Of a stretch of DNA of 64,000 nt, positions 44,180 through 52,955 are shown one piece after another. Numbering within the stretch: the stretch's first letter is position 1; each line of letters starts with the position of its first letter. A program made the position numbers and the translations under genes. The stretch is from Paenibacillus amylolyticus (lineage in GTDB: Bacteria; Bacillota; Bacilli; Paenibacillales; Paenibacillaceae), in the NCBI RefSeq assembly GCF_003719335.1, contig NZ_RIAS01000002.1, positions 248,001 to 312,000 of the forward strand, written 5' to 3'. The notes below the pieces were generated by a model. The model had not been told where the DNA came from. It made no database searches and saw only the letters and a list, made by a program, of their open reading frames with translations.

Positions 44180-44974
44180 ATGACCAATGTAGATCAGACG
44201 ATGAGAGACATCATCGCGAGGCAACTCGCGCAGATCGAGCAGGAGGAGCAAGTTCGCATTATCTATGCCTGTGAGTCAGGCAGCCGGGCGTGGGGATTTC
44301 CTTCGCAAGACAGTGACTACGATGTGCGGTTTATTTATGTCAGACCTTTGGAGTGGTATCTGTCGATTGAAGATCAACGTGATGTGATCGAACGTCCGAT
44401 CAGCGACCAGTTGGATATTAACGGATGGGATATACGCAAAGCATTGAAGCTGTTTCGCAAGTCCAACCCGCCGCTGCTGGAGTGGTTACAGTCCCCGATT
44501 CAATATGATGAGCAGTATAGCGTCGCCGAGCGGATTCGGAGTCTGTCACCGCTGACGTTTTCAGCGAAATCATGTATGTACCATTACCTGAACATGGCTA
44601 AGGGAAACTTCCGTGATTACTTGCAAGGCGAGCAGGTGAAGATCAAAAAATACTTTTATGTGCTGCGCCCGCTGCTGGCTTGTAGCTGGATTGAACGTTA
44701 TGAAACCATGCCGCCGATGGCTTTTGACAAACTCGTTGAAACCTTGGTTCGAGAGGACAAATCTCTGTATACTGAAATTCATGATCTGCTGCGCCGGAAA
44801 AAGGCAGGAGACGAACTGGACATGGAGCCGCAGCTTCCGGCCATACAAGCATATATTACGGCTCAAATTGCACATGTAGAGCAACTGGCTGCCGAAATTC
44901 AAGGACAAGCGACTGTGGAGGTTGAGGTCTTAAACCGGATATTTCAATCAGCTGTACAAGAAGTTTGGCAATAA
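44180..44974 (+). CDS. rlaP: RlaP-type RNA-repair nucleotidyltransferase
   Basis: 264 aa. It belongs to the polymerase-beta-like nucleotidyltransferase group (YcgL/RlaP, PF10127). The catalytic motif GSRAWGFPSQDSDYDVRFIY (about 34-53) has the G-S and D-x-D metal residues. Downstream helical blocks are DINGWDIRKALKLFRKSNPP and YHYLNMAKGNFRDYL. Members occur repeatedly beside RNA ligases and Ro proteins and were proposed to add or restore nucleotides during RNA repair; the precise reaction is not settled. The ATG follows AAGGAGGAGT. It sits 27 bases after rsr and 60 bases before hen1. Confidence 0.9.
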   Translation: MTNVDQTMRDIIARQLAQIEQEEQVRIIYACESGSRAWGFPSQDSDYDVRFIYVRPLEWYLSIEDQRDVIERPISDQLDINGWDIRKALKLFRKSNPPLLEWLQSPIQYDEQYSVAERIRSLSPLTFSAKSCMYHYLNMAKGNFRDYLQGEQVKIKKYFYVLRPLLACSWIERYETMPPMAFDKLVETLVREDKSLYTEIHDLLRRKKAGDELDMEPQLPAIQAYITAQIAHVEQLAAEIQGQATVEVEVLNRIFQSAVQEVWQ

Positions 44975-45034
44975 ATGAATGGATGGGATTAAAGTTCACA
45001 AATGGGTTGAAGATCAACGAGAGGCGGAGAAGAT

Positions 45035-46489
45035 ATGCATCTGATTCTAAAAGCAAGTGGAGTGAATGCGGGGGTTGTATCCCATCTGCTCGCCAAAAAT
45101 CCGAATAATGTGTATGACCGGACAGATAAGGGTGTACGTGTACGGATGGTATACACCAAGGCGAGTGAGCAGGAGACGGAGGTGCTGATTCATGCCGAGC
45201 CTGATCCGGTCGATCTGGTTAGAGGCACACCGGATGGATATGATATCACACAATACATCAATGACCGGGAGTTTGTGACCAGCAGTTTATTCTGCTCTTA
45301 CATACGGAGTGCGCTGGGCACAGCTCTGAATGGCAAGCCGAAGGAAGACTATGTGCAGTGGGTGGATCATGCCTTTGAACTGGAGCTGAAGTTTGGCCCG
45401 GTGGCCTCTGATCTGCCTGACCGTGTGGTGGAGGAACTGTTCTCCTGTATGGGATATGACATTACTGTGGAACGGGGAGAGTCGGCGTATTCGTTTGACC
45501 TGAAAAATAGAAGCACAGTTCGTCACATCACCCTGCGTGGTGAGCAAACGATACAACAGGCCTTGCGTCAGCTATTTCTGCTGATTCCCGTGCTGGATAA
45601 CTATAAGCATTATTTCATCAGTGAGGATGAGATTGATAAAATCAACCGATATGGCGAGGGTTGGTTAGATACCCATCCGCATAAGGGGCTTATCGTTAGG
45701 CGAACGCTTCATTTTGCCGAACTGATTCGGACATATGAACGTCAGCATGGAGCGTTGGATGATCGGCCACCACGGGTAGAACAGCAAGCTGAGGAAGCAG
45801 ATAGTGATCCGAATGAAAACATAGGTCAGGCCACAAGTGCAGAAAGAGCTGACGACTCATCCGAAACACCTGTACGATTAAATGATTTACGTTACCGAGC
45901 GATCACAGATATTGTGGCTTCGTTGCCTGAAAAAAGCCGTATTGTGGATATGGGTGCAGGTGAAGGCAAACTGTCTGCACGTCTCGCTTATATCTCGGGA
46001 GTGGAATCGATCCTTGCCGTTGAGCCTTCGGGGCAAGCACGTCTACGGGCGATGGAACGTTTCGCCAAAATGCAGGATCGGGCAGGGGTTCAGGCTATGC
46101 CGGAGCCGATGCTCGGTTCTCTGTTTTATTTTGACGAGCAGTTACAGCATCAGGATGTCATCATCTTGTGTGAAGTGATTGAGCATATCGAGGAATATCG
46201 TCTGAGTAGCATTATGGATACGATTCTGAAGGAGTATCGGCCACAAGTGCTGCTGGTTACTACACCGAATAAGGAATATAACGAAGTGTATGCGATGGAG
46301 CAAGAGCAGTTCCGTCACCATGATCACCGTTTTGAGTGGACACGGGAGGAGTTCATTGTCCAGTGTGCAAGCTGGGCAAAGAAAGGCAATTACGATTACG
46401 AGATCAGAGGAATTGGTGAGGACAAGGAAGGCTTTGGACAACCGACACAACTGGCGATGTTCACACGGGGAAAGGAGGAGCATGTATGA
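45035..46489 (+). CDS. hen1: Hen1 3'-terminal RNA ribose 2'-O-methyltransferase
   Basis: 484 aa. The N-terminal bacterial-Hen1 domain (about 1-240, MHLILKASGVNAGVVSHLLA, YDITQYINDREFVTSSLFCS) is followed by a charged linker and the methyltransferase. The AdoMet loop is VDMGAGEGKLSARL starting at 304. Metal-binding Hen1 residues are in EVIEH (380-384) and HHDHRF (428-433). The enzyme methylates the 2'-OH at the cut RNA end before ligation, so the mended RNA resists cutting at the same place. The stop overlaps pnkp by four bases (ATGA), matching their known stable complex. Confidence 0.96.
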   Translation: MHLILKASGVNAGVVSHLLAKNPNNVYDRTDKGVRVRMVYTKASEQETEVLIHAEPDPVDLVRGTPDGYDITQYINDREFVTSSLFCSYIRSALGTALNGKPKEDYVQWVDHAFELELKFGPVASDLPDRVVEELFSCMGYDITVERGESAYSFDLKNRSTVRHITLRGEQTIQQALRQLFLLIPVLDNYKHYFISEDEIDKINRYGEGWLDTHPHKGLIVRRTLHFAELIRTYERQHGALDDRPPRVEQQAEEADSDPNENIGQATSAERADDSSETPVRLNDLRYRAITDIVASLPEKSRIVDMGAGEGKLSARLAYISGVESILAVEPSGQARLRAMERFAKMQDRAGVQAMPEPMLGSLFYFDEQLQHQDVIILCEVIEHIEEYRLSSIMDTILKEYRPQVLLVTTPNKEYNEVYAMEQEQFRHHDHRFEWTREEFIVQCASWAKKGNYDYEIRGIGEDKEGFGQPTQLAMFTRGKEEHV

Positions 46490-49182
46490 GAAAAGAAAGG
46501 CAAACAGGTGCGGGTGATCACCATCGTTCGCATCGTGGAACAGATGGTGTGCAGCGACAAGTTGAAAGTCATATGCAGGATAGACAGCGAGAGATTCAAC
46601 TGCCGCATGCAGGCATCGTTGTGCTGATTGGCCCGTCGAACAGTGGAAAGAGCACACTGCTGGCAGAGCTGGTGGAAAAGGATGTCATTCGCGCTACCGA
46701 GGTAGTCTCGTCCGATCAGTTCCGCATGTTGGTCGGGGACGACGAGTATGTGGAATGGAGGCAGCGGCCTCGCAGTGAAGCGGATGTGCTGTATGCAGAT
46801 TATCAGCAAGTATCTGCCAAAGCATTTGAAGCAATGGAAGCCATGCTCGCCACACGTTGTCGCCTGAACAAGCTGACCTGGGTGGATGCGACTCATCTGT
46901 ATCCCGAGGATCGCGGACGGTTAATTGAGCTGGCACGCAAATCCCATGTCCCCGTTATCGCGGTAGTACTGGATGTACCGGAGCATGTATTACTTGAACG
47001 TGATGATCAGCGTAAGCATCCGCGTGGTCGTCAACGCGTAAAACAACAGGCACAGCAATTCAAGCGTACGCTGCGTGCGATCCGTGATGAAGGATTCGAT
47101 GCCAGTTACGTGCTGAAGCACCCTTACCCGGTAACCTTTGTACGCACAACGAATCCGTTGATGTTAGACATGGGGACGGGGATTGATATCATTGGCGATA
47201 TCCACGGTTGTTATGATGAGATGATGGAAGTCATTCAACGTCTGGGATACGTCGCTGAACAAGAAGATGGCTTGATGCGCCATCCCGAAGGGCGGAAACT
47301 CGTTTCTGTCGGAGATGTAAGCAGCCGCGGGCCGGAATCGTTAAAATGTTTGTTTTTCTGGCAGCAACACTGTGCCGCTGGTCTTGCTTATATGGTTGAC
47401 AGTAACCATGGCTGGAAAATTGCACGTTATCTGGACGGCCGTGATGTCACCTTAAGTCATGGGGATGAACGGGTGGAAGCCGAATTGCTCCAGCTTGAAC
47501 AGGAGCGAGGCAGTGAAGAGGCGAAAAGGGTAAGGGAGTCGTTGAAGCATTTTCTGCTGAATGCACCTGCTCATTTGGTATTTACGCGGAATGGGGTAAG
47601 ACAAGTGGTGGTTGCCCATGCCGGGATACGGGATCATTTTATCGGCAAGCAGTCGAAACGCATTCAGGATTACTGTCGCTATGGAGATGTGGAAGGAACG
47701 GATGAGAAGGGCCGGCCCGTCCGTAAAGACTGGTACGTGGATCATACGTCCGGTGAATGCATTGTCTGGGGACATGATCCAAGGCCATACCCTACGATTG
47801 TGAATGATACGGTGAATATCGATCAGGGTGTTGTGTTTGGCGGTATGCTTACGGCGTGGAGAATGCCGGAACGGGAGAGCATTAGTGTACCGGCGAAGCA
47901 AGACTATGCCCAAGATCCAGACAGCCCGTTGAAACGCTGGAATCAGCAGCGGTTTGCACCGCCCAATATCCGCAAGTTCAAGGACGGTTTTACCGTTCAG
48001 ACGGGTTCGCGGCTGAATGTCGCTGTGCAGGGAGAAGTGGCGCAGACGGCACTGGATACCTTTTCTCATTTTACGGTGCCACTGGAGGAAATTGTCTATA
48101 TCCCGCCAACGATGAGCCCGCCGCCCGGGGAATGTTCGGTAGAAGATTTTATGGAGCATCCGAGAGATGCGTTCCGCTATTACCGTTCTCAGGGCGTGAC
48201 CCGTATGGTAGCCGAGAAAAAACATATGGGTAGCCGAGCAATTCTTCTCCTGTTCCGCGACGAACAGGCAGCATCGCTGCGAGTAGGCAGACCGATGCTG
48301 GGCAGCATCGTGACCCGTACAGGTCGATCCTTTTTTGATCCCGAGACAGAACAGAAGGTACTCACCGGATTACATGCAGACTTGACCGCAAGTGGTTATT
48401 TCGAGCGGTATTCCACCGAATTTGTTTTGCTGGATGCAGAGATCGTACCTTGGAACCTGAAAGCGCGGGAGCTTATTGCATCTCAATATGCGCATGTCGC
48501 TGAGGCAGCGCTGATGGATCGCAGCGTAGTGATGGACAAAATTCGCCAGGCTATGAGCGCGGGCCGCCACGTTGCGGACTGGTTACAGGAAACAGAAGTT
48601 AAACTGGCGAATGCACAGACATTCCGGAATGTGTTCCAGTATTATTGCTGGGATGTACAGGATATTGCAGACATTCGTATTGCACCATTCCATACGCTGG
48701 CTCACAGTACGGGAACATTCTGGGAGCATACACATGAGTGGCATATGCAACAAAACCGTGAGCTGGCTCAGTTGTCGTCGCTGATAATGGAGACGGAATA
48801 TCGGATCATAACGGATGAGACGGATGAGGAAGAGGTCATTCGCTGGTGGGAGGAAATGACGGCCGAGGGACATGAGGGAATCGTCATCAAACCCGAGACA
48901 TTCCGTAGCTGGAATGGTAACAAAATGATGCAGCCTGCGCTCAAAGTTAGAGGACGTGCCTATTTGCATATCATCTACGGCATGGATTATTTGGCTCCCG
49001 AGCACGTGTCCCGTCTTCGCAAACGTAAAACATCCAAAAAAGAGCGACATGCGCTCCTTGAAAGTGCTTTGGGCATGGAAGGAATCGAACGTTTCGTGCG
49101 AGGAGAATCCATAGAGCGGATTCATGAATGTGTGCTCGCCACGTTATCGCTGGAATCGGAACGCGTAGATCCACGTTTATAG
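46486..49182 (+). CDS. pnkp: Polynucleotide kinase-phosphatase-adenylyltransferase (RNA repair)
   Basis: 898 aa, three domains in the usual order. The 5' kinase has P-loop GPSNSGKST (49-57). The metallophosphoesterase (about 232-470) has GDIHGC (237-242), VGDVSSRGPES, SNHG, VAHAG and GHDP. The adenylyltransferase has motif I KHMGSR with nucleophile Lys 579 and motif IV-like EGIVIKPE. The normally conserved DRGP of the phosphatase reads SRGP, and GNH(D/E) reads SNHG, yet metal ligands are kept. Pnkp heals 2',3'-cyclic phosphate and 5'-OH ends, then seals them with Hen1. A 45-residue polar N-terminal extension precedes the kinase. It is the final gene of the operon. Confidence 0.96.
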   Translation: MRKERQTGAGDHHRSHRGTDGVQRQVESHMQDRQREIQLPHAGIVVLIGPSNSGKSTLLAELVEKDVIRATEVVSSDQFRMLVGDDEYVEWRQRPRSEADVLYADYQQVSAKAFEAMEAMLATRCRLNKLTWVDATHLYPEDRGRLIELARKSHVPVIAVVLDVPEHVLLERDDQRKHPRGRQRVKQQAQQFKRTLRAIRDEGFDASYVLKHPYPVTFVRTTNPLMLDMGTGIDIIGDIHGCYDEMMEVIQRLGYVAEQEDGLMRHPEGRKLVSVGDVSSRGPESLKCLFFWQQHCAAGLAYMVDSNHGWKIARYLDGRDVTLSHGDERVEAELLQLEQERGSEEAKRVRESLKHFLLNAPAHLVFTRNGVRQVVVAHAGIRDHFIGKQSKRIQDYCRYGDVEGTDEKGRPVRKDWYVDHTSGECIVWGHDPRPYPTIVNDTVNIDQGVVFGGMLTAWRMPERESISVPAKQDYAQDPDSPLKRWNQQRFAPPNIRKFKDGFTVQTGSRLNVAVQGEVAQTALDTFSHFTVPLEEIVYIPPTMSPPPGECSVEDFMEHPRDAFRYYRSQGVTRMVAEKKHMGSRAILLLFRDEQAASLRVGRPMLGSIVTRTGRSFFDPETEQKVLTGLHADLTASGYFERYSTEFVLLDAEIVPWNLKARELIASQYAHVAEAALMDRSVVMDKIRQAMSAGRHVADWLQETEVKLANAQTFRNVFQYYCWDVQDIADIRIAPFHTLAHSTGTFWEHTHEWHMQQNRELAQLSSLIMETEYRIITDETDEEEVIRWWEEMTAEGHEGIVIKPETFRSWNGNKMMQPALKVRGRAYLHIIYGMDYLAPEHVSRLRKRKTSKKERHALLESALGMEGIERFVRGESIERIHECVLATLSLESERVDPRL

Positions 49183-49205
49183 GGCGCGGTTCATGGACGA
49201 ACTTG

Positions 49206-49254
49206 AAAAGGATTGTAATTGGATGATTTCCCATCCTGTTACATTCCTTTTTTT
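49206..49254 (+). terminator. Terminator of the RNA-repair operon
   Basis: AAAAGGA, TGTAA and GGATG pair with CATCC, TTACA and TCCTTTT in one long interrupted stem ending in seven T. Confidence 0.9.
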
Positions 49255-49413
49255 GCGTTGTTCCGTTTTAACGGTACATACCGTTTGTTCTTCGCTTTCT
49301 TTCTTTGTTTGGTGAATCCTGGTGTCGGTGTTTTTGTATAAATAGCAACTTTGCATGCACCGATAGTAATGGTGAGTTTTCCAAAAAAAGAACTCAGAAA
49401 GGAAGCGAAGACC

Positions 49414-49968
49414 ATGTTTAAACGTGTGGAAAATGAATTGGAGTTTGCCATGTTCAATGGAATATGGACAACGGTATGGAATGAGAAAGGATTTGAGTTT
49501 GAGTTCTCAGAGGTGTTTCTAGAAAGATATGTTGTAGTTACGGAGGAAGGGCATTATGTTGGTTCGATTGAGATCAAACCTTACACGGAAGAGAGTTCCA
49601 TGAACGAAATCGGCCCCTTTCAGGAGCACCCATTGATTCAGGCAGAGATGGGGCATATTGCAGAGATCGATAAACTGGCTATTTTATCCACCTTTCGTGG
49701 GCAGTATGTTACGGAATTATTGTCTGCAATTGTACATTACGCGGAAATGAATCAGATTAGTTATTATGCCATGTTACTGGAGCCGGTGCTGATGAGAGCC
49801 TTGCGCATCTCTTACCATGTGCCGATCCAGAAAGTAGGGGGAAGAGTGTTTTACAAAGGTGAGGATGTGATTCCGTCTATTGTGAATGCTCGGGAAGTAT
49901 ATATGAATAAGGAACGGTTTACATGGCTCGTTGATCCAAGACATAATGTGATAAAAAAACACAAATAA
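49414..49968 (+). CDS. LuxI/FeeM-like GNAT-fold acyl transferase candidate
   Basis: 184 aa. The layout recalls autoinducer and N-acyl-amino-acid synthases: a Trp/Phe-rich N-terminal part (GIWTTVWNEKGFEFEFSEVF), then a strand with YVVVTEEGHYVGSIEIKPYT, an acidic residue before a hydrophobic strand (HIAEIDKLAILSTFRGQYVT), a helix, and a late block RALRISYHVPIQKVGGRVFY. That similarity is by pattern only. Its product could be a lipid signal or an unrelated acylated molecule. The start at 49414 follows AAAGGAAG. It is a single gene between two terminators, and no LuxR-type receptor is nearby. Confidence 0.55.
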   Translation: MFKRVENELEFAMFNGIWTTVWNEKGFEFEFSEVFLERYVVVTEEGHYVGSIEIKPYTEESSMNEIGPFQEHPLIQAEMGHIAEIDKLAILSTFRGQYVTELLSAIVHYAEMNQISYYAMLLEPVLMRALRISYHVPIQKVGGRVFYKGEDVIPSIVNAREVYMNKERFTWLVDPRHNVIKKHK

Positions 49969-50028
49969 ATTCATATAACAACATTATTTAGACATAATAT
50001 TTATTGCGTTTAGTGTATGATTTCATTG

Positions 50029-50054
50029 AAGTCGCTATTTCAGCGACTTTTTTT
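50029..50054 (+). terminator. Terminator after the acyl transferase candidate
   Basis: AAGTCGC, a 7-base loop and GCGACTT, followed by six T. Confidence 0.92.
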
Positions 50055-50197
50055 CGTTCCTAGACAACAGTGCTTATCTCAATATATAAATAGCTTTATG
50101 ATATAATAACGAGTTAAGAGCAGGAAAAAAAAATTGGGGTCCAAACGATGTTTTTCTTAAAGAAGTTGTCGGGTTAAACTTTGGAAGGAATGATAGG

Positions 50198-50957
50198 GTG
50201 ATCGGGATGAGAAGACTTGAGTCTGGTATGTCAGTAGACAACGAATGTTTTTCTGATATTTTGAGGTATGAACACGAAACGATAAGCGGAGCGACGGCCA
50301 TTAACTCGAATGTTGGTTCACCTATATTCTGGAACTGTAACCTGCATCATCTTGTATTTGATACCTGTGATCTTACGAATGCGAGATTTTTTGAAGGTAG
50401 CACAGTGGATCATTGTACATTTATTCGGTCCGACTTGCGCTCTGTTGGCATTGGCAAGGATGAAGCCGTGTTCACCAATTGTGAATTTACCTCCTGCGAT
50501 ATGAGAGGCATGACTTTGGAAAATGCTACGTTTATCGACTGCACCTTTGCTAAGTGTAGATTCAATGACCGGATTTTACAAGCTGCGAATATCGTCAATT
50601 GTTCCTTTTACCGGCAAGTTGGTGGATATTACATTTGAGGGAAATGGTAAACAGAAGCTAATCGTTAATCTAGAAAACGGCATCCTTGACGGTGTTCGTT
50701 TTGTAGGCTGTGACCTGACGCAATGTATTCCGCCAAAGTCCAAAAACCATCTGTATATGGAACAGGTATCGGCACGTGTGAAAAATGCTTTGGTGAAGAT
50801 AGACAATGACCCTAATCTATCTGACGATGATCGGAAAGTGCTGGTACGCAGTCTGCGCAAGCTTGAGGATATGGAACAATATATTTTTAACACGGCACAT
50901 ATGAAGAAAATATATGGTGATGTTTTTGTTGAGCGATTTTTCAGTAGTCTGGAATGA
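50198..50957 (+). pseudogene. Pentapeptide-repeat-like gene split by a frameshift
   Basis: Two overlapping frames make one protein of about 252 aa. The first (50198-50638) has FxxC/CxF style beta-helix turns such as IFWNCNLHHLVFDTCDLTNA and FTNCEFTSCDMRGMTLENAT. The second frame continues the repeats with TGKLVDITFEGN and VRFVGCDLTQC and ends in a charged helix. Removing one T from TTTT at 50606-50609 restores a continuous reading frame. It may be a real mutation, a slippage site or a sequencing error. The GTG start has GGAAGG at 9 bases. The function of such quadrilateral-helix proteins is usually protein binding; none is assigned. Confidence 0.75.
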
Positions 50958-50984
50958 AACGAGTTGCATGTTACGATGAAAATG

Positions 50985-51007
50985 GAGGCCTAAGGGCCTC
51001 TTTTTTT
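50985..51007 (+). terminator. Terminator after the pentapeptide-like gene
   Basis: GAGGCC, TAAG loop and GGCCTC followed by seven T. Confidence 0.93.
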
Positions 51008-51139
51008 GTAGGAAAGATAGGATGATTGAATCAGTCTAATAAACCAAAGCCCTATATCTAATCTTTCTATTCTAAGTAATAATTATAAGAGAAGTTTAAT
51101 AGCATTGGAATCTCACTACGTAACGAGGGGGTAACCTGT

Positions 51140-51391
51140 ATGGCGTCATTGATTTTGCTGGTGAAACAGACGGAGGACGATGAAAAGGTTATTTATCGAT
51201 TCGGACCGAATGAGCGGAAGATGGGACTCATTGAAATGAACAAAATCAAGGAAAGTGTGAAGGAACTAGAGCCTGTACAAGTGGATGGAGTCAGTCCCAG
51301 CTTTTTTTTCAATCGGGCAGCTCAATGGCTGGTACGATGTTTGTTTAGAGAAGGCGGCAACTTTCCGGACCGAACCACGGTTGAAACATAG
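51140..51391 (+). CDS. Small conserved-looking hypothetical protein
   Basis: 83 aa, not recognised. The sequence is soluble, beta then alpha (ASLILLVKQTEDDEKVIYRF, KIKESVKELEPVQVDG), and ends with a hydrophobic FFFNRAAQWLVRCLF block. It has GAGGGGG about 8 bases before the ATG, which is why I accept it as a gene. It stands alone between a terminator and the convergent T7SS-associated gene. Confidence 0.6.
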   Translation: MASLILLVKQTEDDEKVIYRFGPNERKMGLIEMNKIKESVKELEPVQVDGVSPSFFFNRAAQWLVRCLFREGGNFPDRTTVET

Positions 51392-51531
51392 TCTATTTTA
51401 AGCATTCTAAGAAGAATTCTGATTATACCATGGGTATACTATCAGGCAACAACTGAATAGGCACATTATAGAATAAGTCCAAGTGCAACGACTCATTGCT
51501 GCGCTTGGACTTATTTGTGTTAGATATACGT

Positions 51532-52374
51532 TTAATGATGAGGGACAGGGGATGCAAAGCGATCGATCCAAGTCCGCAATTGATGACGAAAGGATGGTTT
51601 GGAATGTTGAGTAATCTCGATGAGGGCATCATGTTCGCTGTTAGACTTACCATTGGCAATGCTCCAGAAGCCTTGCTCGGTATGAAGCATGAGCAGGGCT
51701 TGTTCTGGCAAAGGTAAGTCTGTTTGGTTGCTGGTATAACGAATAATACTTAGGTTATCTAGTTGCCGACGAGACTTTTCAAAGGACTCATGCCAACGTG
51801 ATAGTAACTCGCGCGATTCATAGGAAAGTTCCCAATCACTCATGAAGTTTACTAATGAAGTGTATTTATCCTCGTTGGTAAGCATATTCCATTGTGCTTC
51901 GGTTACTGTAAATTGAGTAGGTTGCTCAACGAACGGCTCCTGTTGTCCGGAGTAAAAACGGAACAGCTCTTCCTCCCATTCCTTCGGTTCTGTCCAGGTA
52001 AACAGGTGCACACGTTGATCGACAGCCAAATGATATAAGTATGTATCGTTGTTACCTGTACCTTGGTGAATGGTTAGTACCTTTTCTTGCCCAAGGCTGT
52101 CGGAATAGGCACGAATCATGCTACGGCTTTGGGCAAAATGCATCAGCATCTTCAAGAACTCTGGTTCGAACTCAATCTCCGTCTCTTCCATACGTACGAT
52201 GAGCCCTTTGGATAACAGACTGTGAGAAGCAGCTCTCAGAACAAGCTCCCAGCTCTCTTCAGTTAACTCACCATACATCGGTTTTAGAAGCCCGGCGGCA
52301 ATGTCTTCTGCACCCAGAGTAGCAAGCGCAAACCCGAATTCCTCAATGGACAGGGTAACTAGAGGTTTAGTCAT
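51532..52374 (-). CDS. Hypothetical protein of the WXG100 effector locus
   Basis: 280 aa soluble protein without signal peptide. The N-terminal 75 residues (VTLSIEEFGFALATLGAEDI, ESWELVLRAASHSLLSKGLI) loosely recall EspG-type chaperones of ESX secretion, which bind effector heads, but this is a pattern guess. The remainder is mixed alpha/beta with many Glu and Trp. AAGGAGAT precedes the ATG. It is the third gene of a minus-strand run beginning with the WXG100 effector, so a chaperone or immunity role is plausible. Confidence 0.65.
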   Translation of the reverse strand: MTKPLVTLSIEEFGFALATLGAEDIAAGLLKPMYGELTEESWELVLRAASHSLLSKGLIVRMEETEIEFEPEFLKMLMHFAQSRSMIRAYSDSLGQEKVLTIHQGTGNNDTYLYHLAVDQRVHLFTWTEPKEWEEELFRFYSGQQEPFVEQPTQFTVTEAQWNMLTNEDKYTSLVNFMSDWELSYESRELLSRWHESFEKSRRQLDNLSIIRYTSNQTDLPLPEQALLMLHTEQGFWSIANGKSNSEHDALIEITQHSKPSFRHQLRTWIDRFASPVPHH

Positions 52375-52426
52375 GAGTGTAATCTCCTTCTTTCGTATAG
52401 ATGATTAGGTAATGGGGGCTTCATAC

Positions 52427-52903
52427 TTATTCCACCTTACGGTGTTTATTCTGAGACCAAGCTGTGCGTAGTTTTTTTGCACCCTCTAGATATTGTTCAT
52501 TCGTTAGTAGGTGATAAGTAGACATGTCGACATGGGATCGATCTAAAAGATTGAAACGGTATAGCCTCGGCACAGGTTGGCCAAAGTTATTGATGGTATC
52601 TCCAACAGCCTCAATTCGCTTGATATCAGACCAGAGAAGGGATCTACCGTTTTTAGAAGTCACGCGATATTGATCAAATGAGATAAGAGTTGTACTCGAA
52701 AAAAGATGAAAGGTCAATCTATAAAAAGCAGGGAAGAAAAACCATATTGAAGTAGCAAAAATAAAAACGTAGAAGATTGGGCTAAACCAACCAAATCGAA
52801 AGTTTTTTAAATCTAAAATCATGATACTTCCTAAAATCATTATAATTAGAGTGCCGATAGCCCTAAACAGAACGACTGAACGACTGAATTTAATCGACTC
52901 CAT
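52427..52903 (-). CDS. STM3941-like membrane protein beside the WXG100 effector
   Basis: 158 aa. Two hydrophobic segments (about 10-30 and 40-65) are followed by a PH-like domain with TTLISFDQYRVTSKNGRSLL and WSDIKRIEAVGD, the design of the STM3941 family also seen at 36500. It lies 52 bases after the effector gene on the same strand and has only a weak ribosome site, so it depends on the upstream gene. A small membrane protein directly behind a membrane-active toxin candidate suggests immunity, which is inference. Confidence 0.7.
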   Translation of the reverse strand: MESIKFSRSVVLFRAIGTLIIMILGSIMILDLKNFRFGWFSPIFYVFIFATSIWFFFPAFYRLTFHLFSSTTLISFDQYRVTSKNGRSLLWSDIKRIEAVGDTINNFGQPVPRLYRFNLLDRSHVDMSTYHLLTNEQYLEGAKKLRTAWSQNKHRKVE

Positions 52904-52955
52904 GAATATTCAATCAACTCACTTTCTACAGATGATGGATATCCTGTCCTTAACG

